A model generated the notes under the pieces. The model was not told the DNA's origin and searched no databases. It worked only from the letters and a program-made list of their open reading frames with translations. Shown piece by piece: positions 10,795-19,264 of a DNA stretch of 64,000 bases (positions are counted from its first letter, which is position 1; each line of letters starts with the position of its first letter). The position numbers and the translations under genes were made by a program. The DNA comes from Gemmatimonadota bacterium (GTDB lineage: Bacteria; Gemmatimonadota; Gemmatimonadetes; Gemmatimonadales; GWC2-71-9): NCBI GenBank assembly GCA_003220935.1, contig QHTT01000067.1, positions 1 to 64,000 of the forward strand, written 5' to 3'.

Positions 10795-11006
10795 CCGGCG
10801 AGCTTCGCCCGGTAGCCCGCTCGCTCGACCGCCGCGACCAGCTGTTGGGTCGTGACGGAATCGTCATTGAAGTCGATTTCCGCCTCGCCCGCCTGTAGGT
10901 CGACGATGGCCGAATACACGCCTGCGGTCGTTTTCAGTGCCTGTTCGACTCTCGTCTGGCAGTGGCTGCAGCTCATGCCGGTTACGCGCAGCTTCAGTGT
11001 GGCCAT
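10791..11006 (-). CDS. copZ: Heavy-metal-associated (HMA) domain copper chaperone
   Basis: MATLKLRVTGMSCSHCQTRVEQALKTTAGVYSAIVDLQAGEAEIDF. Confidence 0.85.
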   Translation of the reverse strand: MATLKLRVTGMSCSHCQTRVEQALKTTAGVYSAIVDLQAGEAEIDFNDDSVTTQQLVAAVERAGYRAKLAG

Positions 11007-11083
11007 AGGAGCCTCCCCCAGCTCCGCAGCAACTTGATTCTCCCGCCCCCTCCAGCCAAGTTTCACGCCCACTACAATTTACA

Positions 11084-12139
11084 ATGGCGTCCCGCACCGT
11101 TCCCACGACCCAACCTCCGGCCATCCCGGCGGGGCTCGCCCGCGAGCAGCTGCTGGAAATCTACCGCTATCTGCGGCTCACGCGGACCCTGGAGGAACGG
11201 CTCACGGCCCTGTACCGGCAAAGCAAAGTCATCGGTGGATTGTTCCGCTCGCTCGGCCAAGAGGGGGAAGCGGTGGGAGCCGCGTACGCGCTCGAGCGCG
11301 GCCGGAACCGCGACGTGCTGTCGCCGCTGACGCGGAATCTCGGCGCCATGCTCGTCATGGGTGCGCAGCCCATCGAGATCCTGCGCCAGTACATGGCGAA
11401 GGCAGGGGGCCCGACCCAGGGTCGCGACATGAACATCCACTTCAACGATCTCGAGCTCGGCTACCTCGGCCAGATCTCTCACTTGGGCGACATGATCCCC
11501 GTAATGGCCGGCATCACCCTCACCTTCCGGATGCGGGGCGAGCCGCGAGTGGGACTGGTGTACATCGGGGACGGCGGCATGTCGGCCGGCGCGTTCCATG
11601 AGGGAATCAACTTCGCCGCCGTGCAGCGTTGCCCGCTGGTCGTCATCGGCGAATACAACCATTGGGCCTATTCGACGCCGCCCCGGAAGCAGTTCGCGGT
11701 GGAGCACCTCGCCGACCGGGTGAAGGGATACGGCGTGGCCGCGGTGACCGTGGACGGCAACGACGTGTTGGCAGTGTACGAGGCGACGCAGCACGCGGTG
11801 GCACGCGCCCGGGCGGGCCAAGGTGTGCACTTTATCGAGGTGAAGACGTATCGTCGCAAAGGCCACGCCGAGCACGACGACCAGCACTATGTGGCGGCGG
11901 ACGAGCTCGACCGGTGGGCGAAGGAAAACGACCCGATCGACCGCTTCGTAAAGCAGTTGCGCCAGCATGACTGGGCGGACGAGCGGGACTTGACCGACAT
12001 CGACGCAGGCGTGCGGGCCGAGATCGACCAGGCCACCGACGCATGCGTCAACGAGCCGCTGCCGCCGCCGGAGTCAGCGCTCCCCGGCGTGTACGCAAGT
12101 CCTGCGGCCGCCGCGCGGCTCTGGTTCCGGAGTCTCTAG
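11084..12139 (+). CDS. pdhA: Pyruvate/2-oxoacid dehydrogenase E1 component alpha subunit
   Basis: TPP-binding GDGGMSAGAFHEGINFAAVQRCPLVVIGEYN; followed by E1 beta and E2. Confidence 0.9.
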   Translation: MASRTVPTTQPPAIPAGLAREQLLEIYRYLRLTRTLEERLTALYRQSKVIGGLFRSLGQEGEAVGAAYALERGRNRDVLSPLTRNLGAMLVMGAQPIEILRQYMAKAGGPTQGRDMNIHFNDLELGYLGQISHLGDMIPVMAGITLTFRMRGEPRVGLVYIGDGGMSAGAFHEGINFAAVQRCPLVVIGEYNHWAYSTPPRKQFAVEHLADRVKGYGVAAVTVDGNDVLAVYEATQHAVARARAGQGVHFIEVKTYRRKGHAEHDDQHYVAADELDRWAKENDPIDRFVKQLRQHDWADERDLTDIDAGVRAEIDQATDACVNEPLPPPESALPGVYASPAAAARLWFRSL

Positions 12140-13120
12140 ATGCCCGAAGTCACCTATCTGGAGGCGCTGCGGCAGGGGCTGTGGGAGGAGATGGAGCGCG
12201 ACGAGCGCGTCTTCATTCTCGGAGAGGACGTGGGGCTGTACGGCGGTGCCTTCAAAGTCACCGAGGGTTTCACCAAGCGCTTCGGCGAGCAGCGCGTGAT
12301 TGATACGCCGATCTCCGAAGCGGCGATCGTTGGGGCGGCAGCCGGGGCGGCCCACATGGGAATGCGGCCCGTCGCGGAGATGCAGTTCATCGACTTCATC
12401 TCGTGCGCCTACGACATGCTCACCAACTACGTGGCCACGGCCCGCTATCGCGCCGGCCTCGCGACGCCGATCGTCGTGCGCGGCCCCTGCGGCGGGTATG
12501 TGCGTGGCGGGCCGTTCCATTCGCAGAATCCGGAGGCGGCCTTCCTCCACACGCCAGGCCTGAAGATCGTCTATCCCGCCACCGCGCGGGATGCGAAGGG
12601 CCTCATCAAGGCGTCCATCCGCGACGACGACCCTGTGCTCTACCTCGAGCACAAGTGGCTGTACCGCCGCATCAAGGAGCAGCTCCCCGAAGGCGAAGAC
12701 ATCGTGACGCCGATCGGCGAGGCGCGGCTCGCGCGCGAAGGCAAAGACCTGTCGATCGTGACCTACGGGGCAACGCTGTGGAAATCGCTCGAGGCGGCGG
12801 AACGGCTCGAGCAGGAGAACGGCGTAGCGGCCGAGGTGCTGGATCTCCGGACGCTGCTGCCGATGGACGACGCGGCGATCATGCGCACCGTCAAGAAGAC
12901 CAACAAGGTGCTGATCGTGCACGAGGACACCCGCACGGGCGGCGTCGCCGGGGAGATCGCGGCGCGCATCAACGAGCAGGCGTTCGAGTGGCTCGACGCC
13001 CCGATCATGCGGGTGACGGCGCACGACGTGCCGCTGCCGTATGCACCGACGTTGGAAGACTTCGTGCTGCCGCAGACAGAAGACATTGTCAAAGCGGCGC
13101 GCTGGTTGGCGGCGTATTGA
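12140..13120 (+). CDS. pdhB: Pyruvate/2-oxoacid dehydrogenase E1 component beta subunit
   Basis: VTYLEALRQGLWEEMERDERVFILGEDVGLYGGAFKVTEG. Confidence 0.92.
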   Translation: MPEVTYLEALRQGLWEEMERDERVFILGEDVGLYGGAFKVTEGFTKRFGEQRVIDTPISEAAIVGAAAGAAHMGMRPVAEMQFIDFISCAYDMLTNYVATARYRAGLATPIVVRGPCGGYVRGGPFHSQNPEAAFLHTPGLKIVYPATARDAKGLIKASIRDDDPVLYLEHKWLYRRIKEQLPEGEDIVTPIGEARLAREGKDLSIVTYGATLWKSLEAAERLEQENGVAAEVLDLRTLLPMDDAAIMRTVKKTNKVLIVHEDTRTGGVAGEIAARINEQAFEWLDAPIMRVTAHDVPLPYAPTLEDFVLPQTEDIVKAARWLAAY

Positions 13121-13123
13121 GAA

Positions 13124-13175
13124 GCGCGATCAGCTTTCGGCGATCAGCTGCTGACAGCTGACAGCCGACAGCGCC
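13124..13175. repeat. Imperfect inverted repeat of heptamer-like units (c/gctgacag) between pdhB and pdhC
   Basis: gcgcgatcagctttcggcgatcagctg followed by ctgacagctgacagccgacagcgcc; arms partly complementary. Confidence 0.6.
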
Positions 13176-13189
13176 TCTTTGGAGATATC

Positions 13190-14527
13190 ATGGCTCGCGT
13201 TGACGTTGTCATGCCCCAGATGGGCGAGTCCATCGCCGAGGGGACCTTGAGTAAGTGGCTCAAGAAGCTGGGTGACGAGGTGAAGCGGGACGAGCCGCTG
13301 TTCGAGATCTCGACCGACAAGGTGGACGCCGAGATTCCGTCGCCCACGGCGGGCGTGCTGGCGGAGATCAAAGTTCAAGAGGGCCAGACCGTGCCGGTGC
13401 AGACGCTGGTGGCAGTGATCGAAACCGAGAAGGGAGCGACGGTGGCGGCTGCCGCGGCTCCCAAGGTGGCGCCCCCCGCGCCCGCGGCCGCGCCCGCCTC
13501 GCCGCAGCCGGCACCCGCCGTTGCCCCGACCGTCCCCGACCGTCCTCGACCGCCTTCGACCGCCCCGGCGGGGAAGGGTGGGGACGGGGGAATTGAGACC
13601 GCCGAGGAGCGGCTGCGTCGCCGCTCCACGCCCCTCGTCCGCAAGATCGCGGCGGAGCACTCGGTCGACATCTCGGCGATTCCGGGCACTGGGTTCGCGG
13701 GTCGGGTGACGAAGCAGGATATTCTGGGCTACATCGACCGGGGTGTCCCAGCTATCGCCCGAGCCCCTGGCCCCCACCCCCTGACCCCGACCGTCGTCAC
13801 GCACCCAGCCGTCGAGCCGTGGCCCGGCGACCGGGTCGAGCCGTTCTCGAAGATCCGCAAGATCACCGCGGACCACATGATCACGTCACGTCGCACATCG
13901 GCGCACGTGACGAGTTTCTTCGAGGTGGACTACACCCGCGTCGCCGAGCTGCGGAGGAAGCACAAGGCCTCATATGCCGAGCGGGGGGTGAACCTCACGT
14001 ACCTGGCCTTCATCGCCAAGGCCTGTGGCGAGAACCTCCGCCGGCACCCGGTCGTCAACGCCGCGGTGTCGGGCGACACTATCATTTACCGCGGCGACGT
14101 CAACATCGGGATCGCCGTCGCGCTCGAATGGGGCCTGATCGTGCCCGTCGTCAAACACGCCGACGAGCTGTCCCTGATCGGCATCGCCCGGGCGATCAAC
14201 GACCTGGGCGAGCGCGCGCGCACGAAGAAGCTCTTGCCGGACGAGATCCAGCGCGGCACGTTCACGATCACCAACCCGGGCGTCTTCGGTTCCTACGCGG
14301 GCGCGCCGATCATCAACCAGCCGCAGGTGGCGATCCTCGGCGTAGGGACAATCGAGAAGCGCCCCAAGGTAGTGACCCTGCCCGATGGCACCGACACGAT
14401 CGCGATCCGCACGCTGGGGATGGTCTCGATGTCGTACGACCACCGCATCGTGGACGGCGCTGATGCCGACCGGTTCCTCGCCGACGTGAAGCGGATGCTC
14501 GAGGACTTCCCCGAGGGAGCGATCTAG
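13190..14527 (+). CDS. pdhC: Dihydrolipoamide acyltransferase (E2) of 2-oxoacid dehydrogenase complex, single lipoyl domain
   Basis: Lipoyl domain FEISTDKVDAEIPSP, E3-binding domain, catalytic SYDHRIVDGADADRFL. Confidence 0.92.
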   Translation: MARVDVVMPQMGESIAEGTLSKWLKKLGDEVKRDEPLFEISTDKVDAEIPSPTAGVLAEIKVQEGQTVPVQTLVAVIETEKGATVAAAAAPKVAPPAPAAAPASPQPAPAVAPTVPDRPRPPSTAPAGKGGDGGIETAEERLRRRSTPLVRKIAAEHSVDISAIPGTGFAGRVTKQDILGYIDRGVPAIARAPGPHPLTPTVVTHPAVEPWPGDRVEPFSKIRKITADHMITSRRTSAHVTSFFEVDYTRVAELRRKHKASYAERGVNLTYLAFIAKACGENLRRHPVVNAAVSGDTIIYRGDVNIGIAVALEWGLIVPVVKHADELSLIGIARAINDLGERARTKKLLPDEIQRGTFTITNPGVFGSYAGAPIINQPQVAILGVGTIEKRPKVVTLPDGTDTIAIRTLGMVSMSYDHRIVDGADADRFLADVKRMLEDFPEGAI

Positions 14528-14529
14528 CC

Positions 14530-14844
14530 ATGTCCAAGGTGCTCACCGCCGCCCGGGTGCGCGTGCCCCCCGCGAACGAGGCCGATTATCTCGCCACGCT
14601 GCGGGAGCTGTGCCAGTTCGCGGAGGCGCGGGGCCAGCGGATCTGGCTGTTCCGCAACGCCAAAGATCCGCAGCTGTTCACCGAATTCTCCGAGAGCCCC
14701 ACCGAGATGTCCCACCGGGCGCAGGCATCGCGGCTGCCGGAAGAGGTCAAGCTTGAGAAGCGCTTGCAGAGTCTCGGCACCTACGCTCCCGACGCGTGGG
14801 AGCTGTGGACCGACGTCTCGCTCGCGGCGGCGGCCGAGGCGTAG
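14530..14844 (+). CDS. Hypothetical protein (antibiotic-biosynthesis-monooxygenase-like fold possible)
   Basis: ORF tightly coupled to the pdhC stop. Confidence 0.55.
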   Translation: MSKVLTAARVRVPPANEADYLATLRELCQFAEARGQRIWLFRNAKDPQLFTEFSESPTEMSHRAQASRLPEEVKLEKRLQSLGTYAPDAWELWTDVSLAAAAEA

Positions 14845-15114
14845 ATGGCGCGCCGTACCTTCACGGTGGACGGGGAGACGTGGGAAGTCTCGCCCTCCGG
14901 ACGCGTCACCGTGTACGGCCGGGACGAGTTCGGGCTGACGTTCCAGCAGGGGACTGGACCCGCGCGCCGGCGCCGCTTCACGCGGTACGCCCCGGTCGGG
15001 AGCCGTAGCGTCGACGCCTCGCTCGGCGAACTGTCGGACCCGGAGCTCATCGCGCTCTTCCGCCAGTCGCAACCGGCCTGGACGGCTCCGGAGAGCGCAT
15101 ACGGGGCGCGTTGA
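14845..15114 (+). CDS. Hypothetical protein
   Basis: MARRTFTVDGETWEVSPSGRVTVYGRDEFGLTFQ..., ATG adjacent to preceding stop. Confidence 0.55.
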   Translation: MARRTFTVDGETWEVSPSGRVTVYGRDEFGLTFQQGTGPARRRRFTRYAPVGSRSVDASLGELSDPELIALFRQSQPAWTAPESAYGAR

Positions 15115-15979
15115 TCTCCATTGTCACTCGACGGCATCCGACGGGGAGCTCGCGCCCGCCGAGGTGACACAGCGGGCGAAGGCAGCGGGCCTGGCGGCGA
15201 TCGCGCTGACCGACCACGACACGACGGACGGCGTGCCGGATGCCGCGCGGGTGGGAGAGGCCGTGGGCGTCCGCGTCGTGTCGGGCTGCGAGTTCAGCGT
15301 GAAGGCGCCGTGGGGCGAGCTGCACGTGCTCGGCTACTTCCTTCCGCCGGGCGAGCCGCGGCTCGAGGCGTTTCTCGTCGAGACCCGCGCCGCCCGGCGC
15401 CACCGCGCCGAGCAGATGGTCGGCCGGCTGCAGCGGCTCGGCGTGGACATCGCGTTCGACGACGTCGTGAGCGAGGCGGGGGCTGGCGCGGTCGGCCGAC
15501 CGCATGTGGCACGGGTTCTGGTGGAGCGCGGGGCGAGCGCGGACATCAACGACGCCTTCGTGCGCTATCTCGGTCGCGGCAGGCCGGCGTATGTCGAGAA
15601 ACCCCTGCCGGCGCTTCGCAGGGTGACCGACCTCGTCCACGCCGTCGGCGCGATCGCACTCGCCGCTCATCTCGGCGACCATGGCAGCGAGGGGCAGATC
15701 CGGGAGTTCCAGGCGCAAGGGCTGGATGGCCTTGAGGTGCGGCACCCGAGCCATGCACCGGCGGTCGAGCAGCGGCTCACGCGGATCGCCGAGCGACTGG
15801 GACTCGCCATCAGCGGGGGGTCGGACTGGCACGGCGATACCGAGCTCGGCGACGCGCACGCGTCGCTCGGCGGCCTCGACGTGCCGCTGGAGTGGCTGGA
15901 AAACCTCGAAGTGCGTCACGCGGGAGTCGTCGAGCAGAACCGTCGCGCAGCGGCGTCACGTGGAGGCGTGAATCGATGA
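15113..15979 (+). CDS. PHP-domain metal-dependent phosphoesterase; start unclear (first canonical start, 15164, lies inside the domain)
   Basis: DLHCHSTASDGELAPAEVTQRAKAAGLAAIALTDHDT...SGCEFS...GGSDWHGD in one frame. Confidence 0.8.
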   Translation, partial: DLHCHSTASDGELAPAEVTQRAKAAGLAAIALTDHDTTDGVPDAARVGEAVGVRVVSGCEFSVKAPWGELHVLGYFLPPGEPRLEAFLVETRAARRHRAEQMVGRLQRLGVDIAFDDVVSEAGAGAVGRPHVARVLVERGASADINDAFVRYLGRGRPAYVEKPLPALRRVTDLVHAVGAIALAAHLGDHGSEGQIREFQAQGLDGLEVRHPSHAPAVEQRLTRIAERLGLAISGGSDWHGDTELGDAHASLGGLDVPLEWLENLEVRHAGVVEQNRRAAASRGGVNR

Positions 15980-16425
15980 GCGATCTCCTGGCCATCGGGA
16001 GCAAGGCGCCGGGGTTCAAGGCCCAGGCCTCGGACGGGAAGAGCTACGCCCTGGCCGATGTCCTCAAGCGCGCGCACGTCGCGCTGGTCTTCTACCCCGG
16101 GAACAACACTCCCGGCTGAAACCGTCAACTCTCCGCCGTGCGCGATGAGATGGCCAAGCTCCAGCGAGCCGGGATCCAGGCCTTCGGCGTGAACCCCGCC
16201 GCGGTGGACAGTCATGCCAAGTATGCGACCAAACTGGGCTTCAACTTCCCGCTGCTGTCGGATCCCGACCGGGTGATCGCCCGCGCATACCACGCGCTCA
16301 AGGACGACGGACACGGCATCCAGCGCTCGGTGTACGGAGTGAAGCGGGACGGGACCATCGCCTTCGCGCAACGAGGTGCCCCGCCTGTCGACGAGATCGT
16401 CGCCGCGCTGGGGGGAACGAGCTGA
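15976..16425 (+). CDS. Peroxiredoxin (BCP/AhpC-TSA type), probable selenoprotein with Sec encoded by TGA at 16117-16119
   Basis: MSDLLAIGSKAPGFKAQASDGKSYALADVLKRAHVALVFYPGNNTPG[TGA]NRQLSAVRDEMAKLQRAGIQAFGVNPAAVDSHAKYATKLGFNFPLLSDPDRVIARAYHALKDDG; same frame on both sides of TGA. Confidence 0.8.
16129..16149 (+). promoter_or_regulatory. Putative bacterial SECIS-like hairpin for the peroxiredoxin
   Basis: CUCUC-CGC-[CGU]-GCG-c-GA-u-GAG: 8 bp with two single-nt bulges, GU in apical loop, loop about 21-23 nt from the U of UGA. Confidence 0.4.
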
Positions 16426-16429
16426 GGCT

Positions 16430-17152
16430 GTGGCGCCCGAGTTCCGGGGCAAGGTGGCCCTGGTCACCGGTGTGGGCCGCGTGGGGCAGATCGGTCAGGC
16501 GGTCGCCCGCGGCTTGGGCGCGGCAGGCGCGAAGCTCGTCATCGTGGACGTGAACGCGCCCGCCCTGCAGGACCGGGCGCAGGAACTCACGGCGGGAGGG
16601 ATCGCCGTGCGTGCCGTCGCGGGCGATCTCACCACGCCCGACACCGCCCGCCGGGCGGTTGCCGCAGCCAAGGAGGGCTTCGGAGGCCTCGACGTGGTCG
16701 TCAACGTCGCTGGGGGACTCCTGCACTACGGGTCGGCCCTCGACTTGCAGCCGGAGCAGCTCGAGCGCGAGCTGGCAGTTAACATCAAGACCGCGTTCTT
16801 CGTGTCGCAGGCGGCGATCCCCGCGCTGCTCGAGCGGGGCGGCGGCGCGATCGTGAACTTCGCATCGGTCGCCGTGCTCAAGCCTCAGAGTCAGATGGCG
16901 TCCTACATCGCGGCAAAGGCGGCCGTCGCCGGACTCACCCGCGCCCTCGCGCGGGAATTCCGCGATGGAGGTGTGCGGGTAAACGCTGTGGCGCCGGGCA
17001 CCATGAGGACGGCCGACAACCTCGCGCAGATGAAGGATGCCAAGGTGCGCTGGGTCGAGCTCGACGATCTGGTGGCCGCCGTGCTCTATCTGGCCAGCGA
17101 CGCGGCGCGGGCGGTCACGGGCGAGATCCTTCCCGTCGCGGGCGACGTCTGA
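16430..17152 (+). CDS. SDR-family oxidoreductase
   Basis: Rossmann N-terminus KVALVTGVGRVGQIGQAVARGLGAAGAKLVIVD; SYIAAKAAVAGLTRALAREF. Confidence 0.85.
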   Translation: MAPEFRGKVALVTGVGRVGQIGQAVARGLGAAGAKLVIVDVNAPALQDRAQELTAGGIAVRAVAGDLTTPDTARRAVAAAKEGFGGLDVVVNVAGGLLHYGSALDLQPEQLERELAVNIKTAFFVSQAAIPALLERGGGAIVNFASVAVLKPQSQMASYIAAKAAVAGLTRALAREFRDGGVRVNAVAPGTMRTADNLAQMKDAKVRWVELDDLVAAVLYLASDAARAVTGEILPVAGDV

Positions 17153-17157
17153 GTCGC

Positions 17158-17931
17158 ATGGTCGTCATGCGCGACGTCCTCGTGATCGGCGGCGGGTGTT
17201 ATGGCACGTTCTACGCGGGCCAGCTAGCGAGGGCGAAGCACAAGGGAAAGGCCAGCTACCGCCGGGTGATCGTCGTGGATCGGGATCCCGGGTGCCGGGC
17301 CCGCGCCGAGCTGGGCGAGACGCCCGATCGAGCGTTCGTGACGCGCGAGTGGACCGCCTACTTCGCGGAGCGTTTCGATCGGGCCGAGCCCTCGCGCGCG
17401 GGGGAGCCGCAGGATTATGTGGTCCCGTCGCCCCTCATGCCGCACCTCATGTTCGAGTGGGTGCTGGCGCGCGCCCGCCAGCGCTGGCCGGGTCGGGGAA
17501 TCGCGGTGGCGCCCGTTCCGGGCTCGCTCGGGACGCCCTACGACCGCGTCGCCCCCGACGGGACGCGCTACGTTTCCTTCGCCGACTGGATCTGCCCGAC
17601 CCACTGCATCGAGCCGGCCATCTGCCCGGCGATCGGCGGGCCGCGAACCTGGGAGATGGGGGACGCCGTGCGGGAGCTCGCCGAGCGGCTACGTGGATCG
17701 GGCGAGCAGGTGTTTGGTCCTGCGCTGTTCGTCTGCCGGCACCACGTCTTCGGCGTCGGCACCTTCTCGGTGAACGCGGTGCTGGAAGGGGACGGCATGG
17801 TCAAGACAGCAGGCGAGAGCGGCGAGCCGGCGGCGGTCCTCGTGGGTACGATCTCGGGTTGTCATGGGGCGCTGAATCTGTTGAGGCTGGACGCTGTCAG
17901 CCGTCGGCCGTCAGCGCCTGCTGATGGCTGA
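17158..17931 (+). CDS. Hypothetical Rossmann-type (FAD/NAD-binding) protein with Cys-rich motif
   Basis: VLVIGGGCYGTFYAGQLARA N-terminus; DWICPTHCIEPAICPAIGGPRTWEMG. Confidence 0.65.
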   Translation: MVVMRDVLVIGGGCYGTFYAGQLARAKHKGKASYRRVIVVDRDPGCRARAELGETPDRAFVTREWTAYFAERFDRAEPSRAGEPQDYVVPSPLMPHLMFEWVLARARQRWPGRGIAVAPVPGSLGTPYDRVAPDGTRYVSFADWICPTHCIEPAICPAIGGPRTWEMGDAVRELAERLRGSGEQVFGPALFVCRHHVFGVGTFSVNAVLEGDGMVKTAGESGEPAAVLVGTISGCHGALNLLRLDAVSRRPSAPADG

Positions 17932-17945
17932 CAGCCGATGGCGCC
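17889..17945. repeat. Inverted repeat, arms about 27 nt, spanning the stop of the upstream gene and the start codon of the DUF309 gene
   Basis: Left ggacgctgtcagccgtcggccgtcagcg, right tgctgatggctgacagccgatggcgcc. Confidence 0.7.
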
Positions 17946-18315
17946 GTTGTCAGCGGCAGAGCGTCAGGCCATCCTGACCCGTGCCCGTGACTTGTTCAAC
18001 TCCGGGGAATACTGGCTCGCTCACGAAGCCTTGGAAACTGTCTGGCGTTCTATTATTAGGGACGGCGACGACGACGTGGCACGCGTCTGGCAGGGGTTGA
18101 TCCAGGCCGCGGCGGCGCTGCTGCATCGGGAGCGCGGCAACCGGCACGGTGTCGCAGCCGTCGGGGGGGCGGCGCTGGAGAAGCTGGCGGGCCCGCTCCG
18201 ACCGGACGTCGAGTTCGAGATCGAGGGGTTTCGCGCGCAGCTCGCGCGCGCCCTGGCGGGAGAGGGGGATCCCCCGCGATTGGAATTCCGCACGGATGCG
18301 CGAGAGCGTCACTAA
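17938..18315 (+). CDS. DUF309 domain protein
   Basis: ARDLFNSGEYWLAHEALETVWR...WQGLIQAAAALLHRERGN. Confidence 0.8.
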   Translation: MAPLSAAERQAILTRARDLFNSGEYWLAHEALETVWRSIIRDGDDDVARVWQGLIQAAAALLHRERGNRHGVAAVGGAALEKLAGPLRPDVEFEIEGFRAQLARALAGEGDPPRLEFRTDARERH

Positions 18316-19264
18316 CGCTTACGACGTGATCATCGTCGGCGCTGGCCCGGCGGGGCTGTGCGCCGCGATGTACGCGGGGCGCGGCATGCTGAAGGCGGTC
18401 ACCATCGAGCGCGGGGCCCCCGGCGGCGAGCTCTTGAATACGGACCTGATCGAGGACTACATCGGGTTCGCGAGCATCAAGGGGTGGGATCTCGCTCAGA
18501 AGATGAGCGAGCACGCCACCAAGTTCGGGGCGGACATCGTCACCGACACCGTGGAGAGGATCCGTAAAGCGGACGACGGCTGGTTCGACGTCGAGACCGC
18601 AAGGGGCAAGGTATACCGCGCGCCGGCCGTCATCCTCACCGCCGGGGGGACGCCCGTGAAGCTCGGGGTGCCGGGTGAGCAGGAGTACGCGGGGAAGGGG
18701 GTCTCCTATTGCGCGGTGTGCGACGGCGCGTTCTTCAAGGGCGAGCTGCTTGCGGTCGTGGGCGGCGGCGACGCCGCCGTCGAGGAGGCGGACTACCTCA
18801 CCCGGTACGCGAGCAAGGTCTACATCGTGCACCGCCGCGATCGCTTCCGCGCCTCGAAGATCCTCCAGGAGCGCGCGTTGGCAAACCCCAAGATCGACGT
18901 GATCTGGAACAAACGGGTTATCGAGATCAAGGGTACCGAGAAGGGCACCGACCAGCTCGTGCTCGAGGACACAGCGACGCGCGCCCGCTCGACCCTCAAG
19001 GTGGGTGGGGTCTTCATCTTTATCGGGTTCAAACCCAACACCAGCGTAGTCGATGGGCACGTGAAGCACGACGCCGCGGGTTACCTCATCACTGACGATC
19101 GCATGATGACTTCCATTCCGGGTCTCTTCGCTGCCGGGGACGTGCGCAGCCAGCTGACGCGCCAGATCACGACCGCGGTGGGCGATGCCACCACCGCGGC
19201 CATCGCAGTGGAGAAATACCTCGCGACGGTGAAGGAAAGGGAGAAGGCCGGGGTCGTGTCGTGA
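18296..19264 (+). CDS. trxB: Thioredoxin-disulfide reductase
   Basis: YDVIIVGAGPAGLCAAMYAGR, active site SYCAVCDGAFF, GGGDAAVEEADYL. Confidence 0.93.
   Translation: MRESVTNAYDVIIVGAGPAGLCAAMYAGRGMLKAVTIERGAPGGELLNTDLIEDYIGFASIKGWDLAQKMSEHATKFGADIVTDTVERIRKADDGWFDVETARGKVYRAPAVILTAGGTPVKLGVPGEQEYAGKGVSYCAVCDGAFFKGELLAVVGGGDAAVEEADYLTRYASKVYIVHRRDRFRASKILQERALANPKIDVIWNKRVIEIKGTEKGTDQLVLEDTATRARSTLKVGGVFIFIGFKPNTSVVDGHVKHDAAGYLITDDRMMTSIPGLFAAGDVRSQLTRQITTAVGDATTAAIAVEKYLATVKEREKAGVVS

Noticed and set aside
16117-16119. Treating the peroxiredoxin TGA as a simple pseudogene-causing stop
   Set aside because: TGA is at the catalytic Cys, the frame is intact downstream, and a second redox gene shows the same pattern; recoding is the better explanation, though read confirmation is needed
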